Shown: positions 1-6,553 of the stretch, in pieces
Numbering within the stretch: position 1 is the stretch's first letter
Layout of the letters: every line of letters begins with the position of its first letter
DNA from: Akkermansia muciniphila
GTDB lineage: Bacteria > Verrucomicrobiota > Verrucomicrobiia > Limisphaerales > UBA9464
Assembly (NCBI GenBank): GCA_945873715.1
Contig: CAMCFL010000035.1
Location: 1-12,365, forward strand
Direction of reading: 5' to 3'
Length of the DNA stretch: 12,365 nt
Translations under genes and position numbers: made by a program
The notes under the pieces: generated by a model
Database searches by the model: none
What the model was told of the DNA's origin: nothing
The model's input: only the letters and a program-made list of their open reading frames with translations

Positions 1-1
1 C

Positions 2-247
2 TCCGAAGATCTGCTCAAGGCGACCTCGGGGGATGTGAGCGAAAAGGCCCGGGAGGCCCGTGCCCGCGTGATCGCCGCACTCGAGCGTGCCAAGCAATCC
101 TGCGACACCCTCCAGGAAGAAACCGTCGCCACGGCCAAGGCCGCGGCCCGCAAGGCGGATACGGTGATCCGGAGTCATCCCTACGAATCCATCGGCGTGG
201 CCTTCGGCCTCGGTCTTTTGATCGGGGTTCTGGTGTCGCGCAAATAG
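2..247 (+). CDS. DUF883 / ElaB-YqjD-like membrane-anchored protein, 5' end missing
   Basis: The reading frame is open from the first bases of the window (Ser-Glu-Asp-Leu-Leu-Lys-Ala-Thr), so the start lies to the left and 81 C-terminal residues are visible. A GTG at 35 is only an internal Val. The visible part is a charged, Ala-rich helix, a His-Pro-Tyr-Glu-Ser turn (residues about 59-63) and one C-terminal hydrophobic helix with Gly-Leu-Gly-Leu-Leu-Ile-Gly, ending in Ser-Arg-Lys. This is the hallmark of the DUF883 family. In E. coli, YqjD and ElaB are inner-membrane proteins of stationary phase anchored by this C-terminal helix, and YqjD binds ribosomes; that role is known for the family and only inferred here. 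A YqjE-like gene starts 7 bases downstream, as in the E. coli yqjD-yqjE-yqjK order. Family assignment is firm; function is not. Confidence 0.85.
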   Translation, partial: SEDLLKATSGDVSEKAREARARVIAALERAKQSCDTLQEETVATAKAAARKADTVIRSHPYESIGVAFGLGLLIGVLVSRK

Positions 248-254
248 CCCTTCC

Positions 255-644
255 ATGGACGAAGGCGACTACAGGAACGGTGGGTGGATGGAATCTCTCC
301 GGCGATCGGGCGATTCCCTGCTTGGGCTGACCCAGAGTCGGCTCCAGTTGTTCGTCGTCGAGTTGCAGGAGGAGAAGATCCGCGCACTCCAGCTCTTGGT
401 GGTGCTGGTGATCGCGCTGACGCTGGGGGTGGTGGGCGTGCTGGTGCTGGTCGGGATGCTCGGCATCTACCTCTGGAGTGTCGCCAGTTACCTCGGGCTG
501 GCCGGCATGGCCGTGGTGTTCCTCGGCGTGGCTGCCGGGCTGTTATGGAAGATCCGACACGGCCTGCGCTCCGGGCCCATGCCGTTTTCCGAGACCATCG
601 GTGAGTTCAGAAAGGACCGCGAATGCCTGCGAAAAGATCCCTGA
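255..644 (+). CDS. YqjE-like (holin superfamily III type) two-helix membrane protein
   Basis: A 129-residue protein with an amphipathic N-terminus (about 1-43, with Leu-Thr-Gln-Ser-Arg-Leu-Gln-Leu), a first membrane helix at about 45-70, a second at about 76-98, and a basic/acidic cytoplasmic tail. Length and two-helix plan match the YqjE/putative holin-X family (PF07332 type). Despite the holin name, chromosomal members beside DUF883 genes are not known to cause lysis; their job is unknown and is associated with envelope stress in E. coli. The ATG at 255 lies 7 bases after the upstream stop and lacks a clear Shine-Dalgarno site. An internal ATG at 288, preceded by GGTGGGTGG, is a possible alternative start. 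The 3' end overlaps the next gene by 22 bases, supporting a shared transcript. Confidence 0.8.
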   Translation: MDEGDYRNGGWMESLRRSGDSLLGLTQSRLQLFVVELQEEKIRALQLLVVLVIALTLGVVGVLVLVGMLGIYLWSVASYLGLAGMAVVFLGVAAGLLWKIRHGLRSGPMPFSETIGEFRKDRECLRKDP

Positions 645-907
645 ACGACTTGGCCGAGCGCAAACTCATGCTCGTCCTGCAGTCCGATCTCCACCGGGCC
701 CTGCTTCAGGCCGAATGCGCCGCCCTGCGCGATCGGGTGGAAGGACTCAATGAAGTCCGAAAACGGGCTCGCTCCGCCAGTCCCTGGGTCATGGCCGGCG
801 CCGCCGCGATGGGCCTCGTGGCCGTTTGGAAGGGCCGCAAGCTCACCGGCATGATCCCGGTGGCGGTCGCAGCCTGGAAGACCTGGAAGAGCCTGCGGTC
901 GGGCTGA
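623..907 (+). CDS. Small YqjK-like protein, third gene of the yqjD-like cluster
   Basis: A 94-residue protein. Residues 1-50 form a charged helix (Ala-Glu-Arg-Lys then Gln-Ser-Asp-Leu-His-Arg). Next comes Ser-Pro-Trp and a short Gly/Ala-rich hydrophobic stretch at about 53-69, then a basic, Trp-containing amphipathic end. Size, position after a YqjE-like gene, and the helix-plus-short-hydrophobic plan suggest the YqjK-like third member of this cluster; sequence resemblance alone is weak. The start at 623 is well supported by AAAGGA about 8 bases upstream, although this places the start inside the end of the preceding gene (22-base overlap). It ends in TGA at 905-907 with no obvious terminator directly after it. 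It probably works with its two neighbours at the inner membrane, but its biochemical role is unknown. Confidence 0.65.
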   Translation: MPAKRSLNDLAERKLMLVLQSDLHRALLQAECAALRDRVEGLNEVRKRARSASPWVMAGAAAMGLVAVWKGRKLTGMIPVAVAAWKTWKSLRSG

Positions 908-984
908 CGTGGGGGTATCCGGCGGCCCGCCGGTACCTGGGCCGCCTCCGCATGAGAATCCGGTAGCGAGCCCGGCCGGGTGCA

Positions 985-1058
985 ACAACCACGACGCAAC
1001 GGCAGCCACGACCGAACGGATTCATTCCCTCACATCGCGTCCGTTGCGCCGTGGTTGT
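985..1058. repeat. Long imperfect inverted repeat with a duplicated left arm
   Basis: The left arm at 985-1002 (core CAACCACGACGCAACGG) is the reverse complement of the right arm at 1041-1058 (core CCGTTGCGCCGTGGTTG) at 17 of 18 positions; the only mismatch is 994 against 1049. The loop is 38 bases. The left arm is followed at once by a degenerate direct copy at 1004-1019 (13 of 16 positions equal to 987-1002), which can also pair with the right arm (12 of 16). It lies between convergent genes with no T-run on either side, so it is not a standard intrinsic terminator. It may be a dispersed palindromic element, a bidirectional barrier to transcription, or an RNA structure. Confidence 0.75.
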
Positions 1059-1230
1059 AAACCTCCCTCCTTCCTGCATCCGGGTGGAACAAGATCGGTG
1101 GACATGGGAGAGCGCGTGGTTTGACCGGGGATGGCCGCGGAGGAGCGGAGAAGCGGGGATCGGACGAGGCCGGCCTTTGACCGAAGCCGGGAACCGAACC
1201 AACGAGGGGCGCGGACCCGGGAGCCTGCAG

Positions 1231-1250
1231 CGTAGGACGAAAGTCCTGCG
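1231..1250. repeat. Compact hairpin with GAAA loop
   Basis: CGTAGGAC (1231-1238) pairs with GTCCTGCG (1243-1250) over 8 bp including one G-T pair, around a GAAA loop. Read on the plus strand this is a GNRA tetraloop, a very stable RNA fold. It lies about 80 bases beyond the stop of the minus-strand TPR gene, so it could help end that transcript, but no T-run follows on either strand. A dispersed intergenic repeat is equally possible. Confidence 0.5.
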
Positions 1251-1330
1251 GCCAAGACGATGCCTGACGCCACGCGCACTTCAGCACCCCCGAGCCTACT
1301 CTGGCAGCGGACCCGCCCAGCGTTCCGGGG

Positions 1331-2731
1331 TCAGTCCGCCGCTTCCAGTTGATCCGTGCCCCGCACCTGTTCGAGCAGTCGGCGGACGGCCGGGATGCCG
1401 CTGGCGTCTTTCGGAGCAGTCCGGAGCCACTTCTCGAGTTCCCGGATCCCCCATTGCCGTTCGGGGTCGGAGACGCCGTTGGCCCGGGCGTCCGTGTACG
1501 TGTTCAGGGCTTCCGCGGCGTGGCCCAGTTGTGCCTGGGCGCAGGCCATGGTGACGCGGACAGCGGATCGGGAGTCATCCAGCGTCAGCAGGCGGCGGCC
1601 GGTCGCGATGGCCTGCGACAACAGTCCAGACCGGTACTCGTAGCGGGCCAGGGCCTCGAGGGAAGCGACTTCCGTTGGAGCCTTTCGGACGGCCTCGCGC
1701 GCGTCTTCGATGGCCTTCCCCAGGTCTGCCGCCTTGGCATGGATCTGGGCGCGGTCGAGATGGGCCTCCCACGACTCCGGCTCCAGGGCGATCAACCGGG
1801 TCAGCTCGGCAATCGCGAGGGTTGGCTGTCCCTGGCTTTCGTACAGGTCCGCCCGACGCCGATGGGCGGGGCTGCGTCGTGGATCCGCGGCGAGGGCGCG
1901 GCCATAGGCGTCGATCGCCTTCGCTCCGGCTACCGCGTCCACGCCGACGAGCCCTTCCCAGGCGGTCCCGAGAGCAAAGAGGACGGCGGGGTCCTTGGGC
2001 TTGAGTTCCAAGGCCCGGAGGAAGGCGGCCGTTGCCTCGGCCGGCTCGCGGGCGGAGAGCCGTTGGTAGCCGCGGTCCCGCTCCAGCTCGAAGGCGTTCG
2101 GTTCAGGAATGCCCGTCCCGGGTGCAGCCGTGCCTTCCACCTCAAACCGGCCGCGTCCGCGGGAGTCTCCCACCCAGCGGAGGGTATCAACCCGGGTTTC
2201 GGAGCCCACGTCGGCCGAGTGATGCACCTGGAGGGAGTTCCCGTCGGTGGTCACCTCGTTGATGAGGAAGCCCGACCTCTCGCGCAAACGCTGTGCCCGG
2301 TTGCCGTCGTCGAGCGGACTCCAGCAAATGAACCAGACGCGTCGTTCGGGAATCAGCGGGTCGTGCGGATTGCGCAGGAAGAACTGCTGATAGAACAGGC
2401 GTCCACAGTTTGGCTCGTGGTCGAATCGCGGGTCCGTAAAGAAGTCGCGGTCGGGTTCCTCCGTGTTCACGGGCCCCGAACTCGTCCCGGAGATCCGCAT
2501 TCCGTTCCAGAGCATGTCCGGCTGAGGCGGGATGGATTGAGGGTCGTCGACGCGAAACGGTGCGAAGGGATCCGCGGGCGTCGATGTCGACAAGGACGGC
2601 GGGTTGGTGGCAGGCGCGGTCAGGCGGGCATTGGACGAGTCAGCGCGTGGGGACGCCGGAGGTGTCCGCTCGCCGCCTGCTGCGGCACCTCCGAGCAAGC
2701 CGATGATCCACATGAGCCAGGTTGACTTCAT
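1331..2731 (-). CDS. Secreted TPR-repeat protein of unknown function
   Basis: A 466-residue protein. Residues 1-20 (Met-Lys-Ser-Thr-Trp then a Leu/Ile/Gly/Ala core) look like a signal peptide. A Pro/Ser/Thr-rich linker follows (about 21-72), then a region of no family I recognise (about 73-205, rich in aromatic and charged residues, with Cys109 and Cys136). Tetratricopeptide repeats run from about 211 to 430, the clearest being Ala-Ala-Phe-Leu-Arg-Ala-Leu-Glu-Leu-Lys-Pro and its successors. The frame stays open to 3142, but those extra 137 residues are low-quality sequence lying over the end of the upstream gene, so the ATG at 2731 before the signal peptide is the likely start. No clear Shine-Dalgarno is seen. 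It follows the lamin-tail/LamG gene by 79 bases, probably in one operon. TPRs bind other proteins, so a scaffold or partner role outside the cytoplasm is inferred. Confidence 0.75.
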   Translation of the reverse strand: MKSTWLMWIIGLLGGAAAGGERTPPASPRADSSNARLTAPATNPPSLSTSTPADPFAPFRVDDPQSIPPQPDMLWNGMRISGTSSGPVNTEEPDRDFFTDPRFDHEPNCGRLFYQQFFLRNPHDPLIPERRVWFICWSPLDDGNRAQRLRERSGFLINEVTTDGNSLQVHHSADVGSETRVDTLRWVGDSRGRGRFEVEGTAAPGTGIPEPNAFELERDRGYQRLSAREPAEATAAFLRALELKPKDPAVLFALGTAWEGLVGVDAVAGAKAIDAYGRALAADPRRSPAHRRRADLYESQGQPTLAIAELTRLIALEPESWEAHLDRAQIHAKAADLGKAIEDAREAVRKAPTEVASLEALARYEYRSGLLSQAIATGRRLLTLDDSRSAVRVTMACAQAQLGHAAEALNTYTDARANGVSDPERQWGIRELEKWLRTAPKDASGIPAVRRLLEQVRGTDQLEAAD

Positions 2732-2810
2732 CACTTGGGGCCGACGCTGCCTGCGGATTGCGGGTACGTGAATTCGACTTTGGTCGGAGGGGGAGATGGA
2801 GGGAGAGGTA

Positions 2811-5198
2811 TCAGGGATACGCCAGCACCCGATGGGCCCTGGGCACCACGCGGTAGTACCCCGATGGGCTTCCGGGAGCCGGCTTGTGATTGAACTCCAG
2901 CATGCTCCCGGTCCCGGGCCGAACCTCGATGCGCTGCCAACCCACCGTTCCGTCCACCGCAGTGGCCATTTCAAAGGTGTAGTCCCAGGTCTCATTCGAG
3001 GGAGTTCGGAGTGTGACCCCCAGGCTGTCGGACCAGGACCATCCGACGAGGGGACGGCTCGCAGGATCGCGCGGATCGGTGTAGGCCAGCATCTCGTCAA
3101 AGGCCGGGAAACCATCTCCGTCCGCGTCCAAGTTTCCGTCATTCCAATCCCAGGAACTCAGCCCGAAGCGGTTCTCCCACCAATCGTCCGGGCCATCCCG
3201 GTCCGGCTCCTGGTAGGCGTAGCGCTCGACGTACATCATCGATCCGAACTCCGCCATCGTGTGCGGAGTGCCCACGATCCAGAACGGCACGATATCCGTA
3301 TTCACAGGGTAGAAAAGGGTGGTCACCTCGGTCGACAGCGCACGGATGCGGACGCGCAACGACGCCACACCGCCCGGCGGCAGTCCGGGAAGATCAACCC
3401 GCCATGAGCCCACCACAGCGACCGGCTCCAGCCGCTCCTGATTCCAGTAGACCCACTCGATGCGGTTCGTCGCGGTAGGATTCTTGATGTACAGGGCGGT
3501 CGGTTGGGACGTCACCGCTGAGTTGTTTGTCAGCAGGACCCGCAGGATGCTCGGAGAGGAGTCGTATACCTTCGTCGGCAGGTTGTTCTCCCACTGCAGG
3601 GGCGACAGCGCCATCGCCGGAATCGAGAACACGCCCGTCTCCATCCAAAACTGCCGCGTGCTCGGGTCCATGCCGTTGGCGAAGACAAACAGCATGCCGA
3701 GCTTCCCGGCATACCGGCGTCCCGCCGAATCCGCTCCGATCCGGATGCCGTCTGGCACCGGGTCCGTCGCGGGATCCTCCGTCGCGACCAACGGCAGGTT
3801 GAAGGTCAGATGACCATCAATGCTGCATCCCCAGGAGCCGTCCGTTTGCCGGAACCACTGGACCCGATGCCAACCCCCGTCCCGGAGATCCGGCGTCACG
3901 GCCTGGTCCGGAGCATAGACCTTCCCGCCCACCTCCACGGCGGGCCGCCCGTGCAGGAGCAACATCCGCGCGGTCTTCCCGTCTTTCACGCTCTCAAAAA
4001 GGGGCTGTCGTGATCTCGTCCCAGGGTCGGGCCGCAATCCGACATAGACATCATAGGCTCCCGACTCGGCAGGATGCAGGTTGGCCGCAGGCTCGGCGCG
4101 AAGTTCCGAGGCGAGTCCGTCGAACCGGAGTGCCACGAACCCGCGGTCGATCACGCTCGTCACCCCCGTGCCAGAGGTTGGGATCCCATGATGGCTCCGG
4201 GTCGTCCCCAAGGCCGCAATCCAGGCATCCGTTGGAGGGGCCCAAGCACGAGCAAGCCCGCGTGACCGTTGAATCAGCAAGAGATCGGAGTCACCCTGTT
4301 GCGAGAACAGTTCTGCGCTGAAGCGGAACGATCGGTCCGGAGCCACACCAGGTTCAATGGGTCCGTTCCCATATTGAGGAATGGTCCCGAACGGTACTTC
4401 GATCGTCGCTGCCGTTCCGGCCGGCAGGCTCGTCAGGCTCAGCAGGAGCCTCGTGTAGGATTCGGCACTGATCCCGGGGACTCCCGGAGCTCGCCCCAAT
4501 CCGACGAAGACGACACCCAAGCCCGGATCCATCTGGACCCGCAGTTTGAGGTTGTCGGCGTTGACCGTCCCTTCATTGGTGACGACGACCTTGAACGCGC
4601 TTCCGGTGTACAGGCCGATGCCCCGGCTCTCGAGCGATGCCACGTCAAACGACAGCAAGCGCACCCGCCGTTCTGAATCGATCTGGATCGGATCCGAGAC
4701 GGCGAGACGCCCGCCATCATCCTGGGCGACGAACCGCGTGAAGGCCGCCAGGTCGGCCAGGAACATCTCACCCTTCCAGACCCCGTTCACGAATCCTGGC
4801 ACCGTCCAGGGCAGGGTACCACCCGGGATGCTCCCAATGAACGGCAGGATGACGAATGGATCCTGGACGTTGGGTGAAGGCGAAGCCTGCCACCAGTCCT
4901 CAGCCGTTCGCTGATGGGTGTGTCCACGACGATGGAACGCCATCCGCGGATCGCCCCAGCTGAGCGGGAAGCCGCTCCATTCCCGCGGGTCTAGGTCCAC
5001 CTGCGTGTCCAGGACCGCCGGGCTCGCCCCGTTGGCGCAGAACAGGTCGACCACCTCCCCCTTCGCGTTCTGCAGGAGGACGGCCATGGGACGATCCACG
5101 AGATCGCGAGGAGCGGAATCGTCGCCCCAGGCCAGGTTCACGCCCAAGGTAAACGCGTTGGTCAGCGAGTCCGTCGACGTCCCCTCCACCACCTGCAC
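2811..5198 (-). CDS. C-terminal piece of a broken lamin-tail/LamG secreted protein
   Basis: 795 residues readable from a GTG at 5198, but the frame is open back to the TGA at 5289-5291 and matches the fragment upstream of it. The first ~60 residues finish a lamin-tail fold (ending near Gly-Glu-Val-Val-Asp-Leu-Phe). Residues about 185-275 resemble a DUF11/CARDB-type beta-sandwich (Val-Val-Val-Thr-Asn-Glu-Gly-Thr-Val). Residues about 350-510 look like a LamG/concanavalin-type domain (Asp-Gly-Gly-Trp-His-Arg-Val, later Gly-Lys-Leu-Gly). A second sandwich follows at about 550-640. Residues about 665-714 are an Asp-rich, probably calcium-binding thrombospondin-3-like stretch (Asp-Ala-Asp-Gly-Asp-Gly-Phe ending Thr-Asp-Pro). 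The last ~65 residues are a beta module ending Tyr-Tyr-Arg. Without the N-terminal piece it has no signal peptide, so the GTG is unlikely to be a working start. Probable role in the intact form: cell-surface or secreted carbohydrate or protein binding. Confidence 0.75.
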   Translation of the reverse strand: MQVVEGTSTDSLTNAFTLGVNLAWGDDSAPRDLVDRPMAVLLQNAKGEVVDLFCANGASPAVLDTQVDLDPREWSGFPLSWGDPRMAFHRRGHTHQRTAEDWWQASPSPNVQDPFVILPFIGSIPGGTLPWTVPGFVNGVWKGEMFLADLAAFTRFVAQDDGGRLAVSDPIQIDSERRVRLLSFDVASLESRGIGLYTGSAFKVVVTNEGTVNADNLKLRVQMDPGLGVVFVGLGRAPGVPGISAESYTRLLLSLTSLPAGTAATIEVPFGTIPQYGNGPIEPGVAPDRSFRFSAELFSQQGDSDLLLIQRSRGLARAWAPPTDAWIAALGTTRSHHGIPTSGTGVTSVIDRGFVALRFDGLASELRAEPAANLHPAESGAYDVYVGLRPDPGTRSRQPLFESVKDGKTARMLLLHGRPAVEVGGKVYAPDQAVTPDLRDGGWHRVQWFRQTDGSWGCSIDGHLTFNLPLVATEDPATDPVPDGIRIGADSAGRRYAGKLGMLFVFANGMDPSTRQFWMETGVFSIPAMALSPLQWENNLPTKVYDSSPSILRVLLTNNSAVTSQPTALYIKNPTATNRIEWVYWNQERLEPVAVVGSWRVDLPGLPPGGVASLRVRIRALSTEVTTLFYPVNTDIVPFWIVGTPHTMAEFGSMMYVERYAYQEPDRDGPDDWWENRFGLSSWDWNDGNLDADGDGFPAFDEMLAYTDPRDPASRPLVGWSWSDSLGVTLRTPSNETWDYTFEMATAVDGTVGWQRIEVRPGTGSMLEFNHKPAPGSPSGYYRVVPRAHRVLAYP

Positions 5199-5288
5199 CG
5201 GAAGGTCACGGCGGGCCGTCGTCGATGAAGGAAAAGCAAAGGACGCCTTCGGCTGCGGCCAGCTCGTCCGGTCGTAGAAGGAGAGGGT

Positions 5289-5687
5289 TCATCCGGAGAG
5301 GTCGGCATTGGTGGAGCCCACATTGATGAGCTCGACCGCATCCCGCGCCCCCCGCCGAACCTCACCCAGAATCACCGTTGACTGCCAGACCACCCGGTTC
5401 GTGGGCGCCCCCGGCAAGGAGCTCAACCGGACGGGGGCCGGCACGTTCGTCACCGTCTTTCCCTCGGAATCCACGGCGCGCAATTCGACGGGAACCCAGG
5501 TGACGCGCTTGCCCGACTTGGGGACGGTCCATTCATAGCCGGCCAATTCGCCGGCACCCATCAGGAGGGAAGGGAACAGTGTGAGGAGCAAAGGCAACCC
5601 GCAGAAGAACCGTTTCGCTTGCAGGGGGGTGTAGAGGCTCACAGGGAAATGTCGCCATGCATTCCATGGCCCGGTCAAGGGGGGCAT
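5289..5687 (-). CDS. N-terminal piece of the broken lamin-tail/LamG protein, with signal peptide
   Basis: 132 residues ending in TGA. A hydrophobic export signal spans about residues 25-44 (Phe-Phe-Cys-Gly-Leu-Pro-Leu-Leu-Leu then Leu-Met-Gly-Ala-Gly). The GTG at 5639 gives a more normal signal-peptide length than the ATG at 5687; neither has a clear ribosome site. Residues about 50-100 look like a beta-sandwich. From about 108 a lamin-tail domain begins: Ala-Val-Glu-Leu-Ile-Asn-Val-Gly then Asp-Leu-Ser-Gly, where the reading frame stops. In lamin-tail domains this motif continues with Trp, and the sequence after the stop continues the domain in the same frame. The piece alone would be a secreted stub with half a domain. 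Confidence 0.65.
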   Translation of the reverse strand: MPPLTGPWNAWRHFPVSLYTPLQAKRFFCGLPLLLTLFPSLLMGAGELAGYEWTVPKSGKRVTWVPVELRAVDSEGKTVTNVPAPVRLSSLPGAPTNRVVWQSTVILGEVRRGARDAVELINVGSTNADLSG

Positions 5688-5717
5688 TGGGGGCAGTGTG
5701 GGGGCAGGACAGGGATT

Positions 5718-5791
5718 CCCGTAGATTCAGAATGACCGCAGATCGATCCCTGCCTTCACTGGCCCATCTGCGGTCGGCCTGAATCTACGGG
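5718..5791. repeat. 26-bp imperfect inverted repeat upstream of the lamin-tail gene
   Basis: Arm 5718-5743 (starts CCCGTAGATTCAG, ends GACCGCAGAT) is the reverse complement of 5766-5791 (ATCTGCGGTC to CTGAATCTACGGG) at 23 of 26 positions; the three mismatches are adjacent (5731-5733). The loop is 22 bases. It starts about 30 bases upstream of the first possible start of the minus-strand lamin-tail gene, so it could be a leader hairpin or operator. Its size and bulged centre are also typical of palindromic intergenic elements. Confidence 0.7.
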
Positions 5792-5817
5792 AGCCTGCGG
5801 GTTGGGCGGAAAAGACA

Positions 5818-5847
5818 ATGGGGTCAGATCTGTAACTTCAATCATTG
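5818..5847. other. GGGGTCAGATCT-type motif, possible element end
   Basis: The stretch contains GGGGTCAGATCTGTAAC followed by TTCAATCATTG. From memory, unverified, motifs of the form GGGGTCAGAT(C/T)T.TAA flank Y1-type (REP-associated/IS200-like) transposase genes in many environmental bacteria. No transposase reading frame is present nearby, so at most this is a scar or a non-autonomous copy. Confidence 0.3.
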
Positions 5848-6398
5848 AGGCGAGAGTGCGCGAGCGATGGGCATCCCGCTTGGAGTTCTGGGGTTGATCG
5901 CGCGACCCCCAAGGGGACGCACGTCCCGCGACCAAAGCGGTAGCTGCCGCTACGCGCACTCCAGGACGCTTCGCGCGGTTCGTGGGTCTTGGCCGACGCA
6001 GGTCGCCCGCCCGGTTGACAGGGGCGAGGAGCGATCGGACCGGGGATCCCGCGGATGAACGCGGATGGGACGGGACTCCGTCACGGGGACAGTCCGTCGG
6101 ATCGCCGTGCGCCAGAACCAATTGTTACCAGGGATGGCGATTCGTTGTGCCAGAACCCAGGTTACTTGGACTCAGTGTTTTTGCGGGTGTGGGTCCCTCT
6201 TGGCGGCCAAACGACGGGTCAGGGCCGTGCAGGCGCGATCCCTCCGGGATCGATGAGTGATTCTGGATGACGTGCCGGCGGTCGCGACGACCACCGGCTA
6301 CCGTCCGGGACGCCTCCGGCGTCCGAAGCAGGATGGGCTGGGGAGGATGGAGGGTTTATCGGAGGGCGAGTCCCAGGAGTCCGCCAATGTCCACCGGC

Positions 6399-6429
6399 GG
6401 AGCCTCGGACTCGCAGAGTTCGTCCCTCC
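6399..6429. repeat. Imperfect palindrome
   Basis: 6399-6412 (GGAGCCTCGGACTC) pairs imperfectly with 6416-6429 (GAGTTCGTCCCTCC), 10 of 14 positions, around a 3-base centre. It sits about 20 bases before the dispersed hairpin repeat at 6450 and may belong to the same composite intergenic element. Confidence 0.4.
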
Positions 6430-6449
6430 AGACCAACGATCGTGGGCAA

Positions 6450-6501
6450 AGGAGACGCCCGCTGAGGGCAGCGGGCCTACAAGGATGACAAGAAGCTCAG
6501 G
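6450..6501. repeat. Dispersed palindromic repeat, copy 1
   Basis: Positions 6450-6481 equal 11493-11524 at 31 of 32 bases, and a weaker match (12 of 20) continues to 6501/11544, ending in CTCAGG in both. The core is a perfect hairpin: GCCCGCTG (6457-6464), loop AGGG, CAGCGGGC (6469-6476). The flank CCTACA follows in both copies. There is no gene ending nearby on either strand that it could terminate, so this copy behaves as a dispersed intergenic element of the REP type. Confidence 0.75.
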
Positions 6502-6553
6502 CTCCTCCTCCGCCTTGTGAGTTGATGTCAGGCCGCTTGAATTGCCGGGCGGC

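Larger units (their letters stand above)
908..1330. other. Gene-free gap between convergent genes
   Basis: About 420 bases separate the end of the yqjD-like cluster (plus strand) from the end of the TPR gene (minus strand). Short open frames exist but have no family features, no ribosome sites and compositions typical of GC-rich shadows. The gap holds an 18-bp-arm inverted repeat (985-1058) and a small GNRA-loop hairpin (1231-1250), listed separately. I see no tRNA, no transposase fragment and no poly-T terminator. Confidence 0.7.
2811..5687 (-). pseudogene. Full-length lamin-tail/LamG gene with one in-frame TGA (5289-5291)
   Basis: The two pieces above are in the same frame and together make 958 codons plus a final stop. 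The only interruption is TGA at codon 133, and there is no length change. The residue expected there is Trp (Leu-Ser-Gly-Trp-Thr-Leu), so TGG to TGA by one transition explains it. The remaining 825 codons show no further stop and coherent domains, so the break is recent, a sequencing error, or tolerated by readthrough. UGA recoding is unlikely because the yqjK-like, TPR, nadC, birA and propeller genes all end in TGA. It lies first in a minus-strand pair with the TPR gene. Confidence 0.7.

Noticed and set aside
255..644. Phage holin / lysis cassette
   Set aside because: The holin family label applies, but there is no endolysin or other phage gene, and the DUF883-YqjE-YqjK order is the known chromosomal envelope cluster.
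1349..2725. 458-codon plus-strand open frame
   Set aside because: It is antisense to the TPR gene, whose repeats and signal peptide are convincing; the frame is open only because of GC bias.
2732..3142. N-terminal extension of the TPR protein
   Set aside because: It overlaps the conserved C-terminal module of the upstream gene in another frame and would bury the signal peptide internally.
5289..5291. UGA read as Trp or selenocysteine
   Set aside because: TGA is the normal stop of several genes here, the family residue is Trp not Cys/Sec, and no selenocysteine-insertion-like hairpin was noticed directly downstream.
6219..6520. Small genes in the gap before nadC
   Set aside because: Overlapping frames on both strands are equally open, contain the dispersed repeats and lack start signals or domains.
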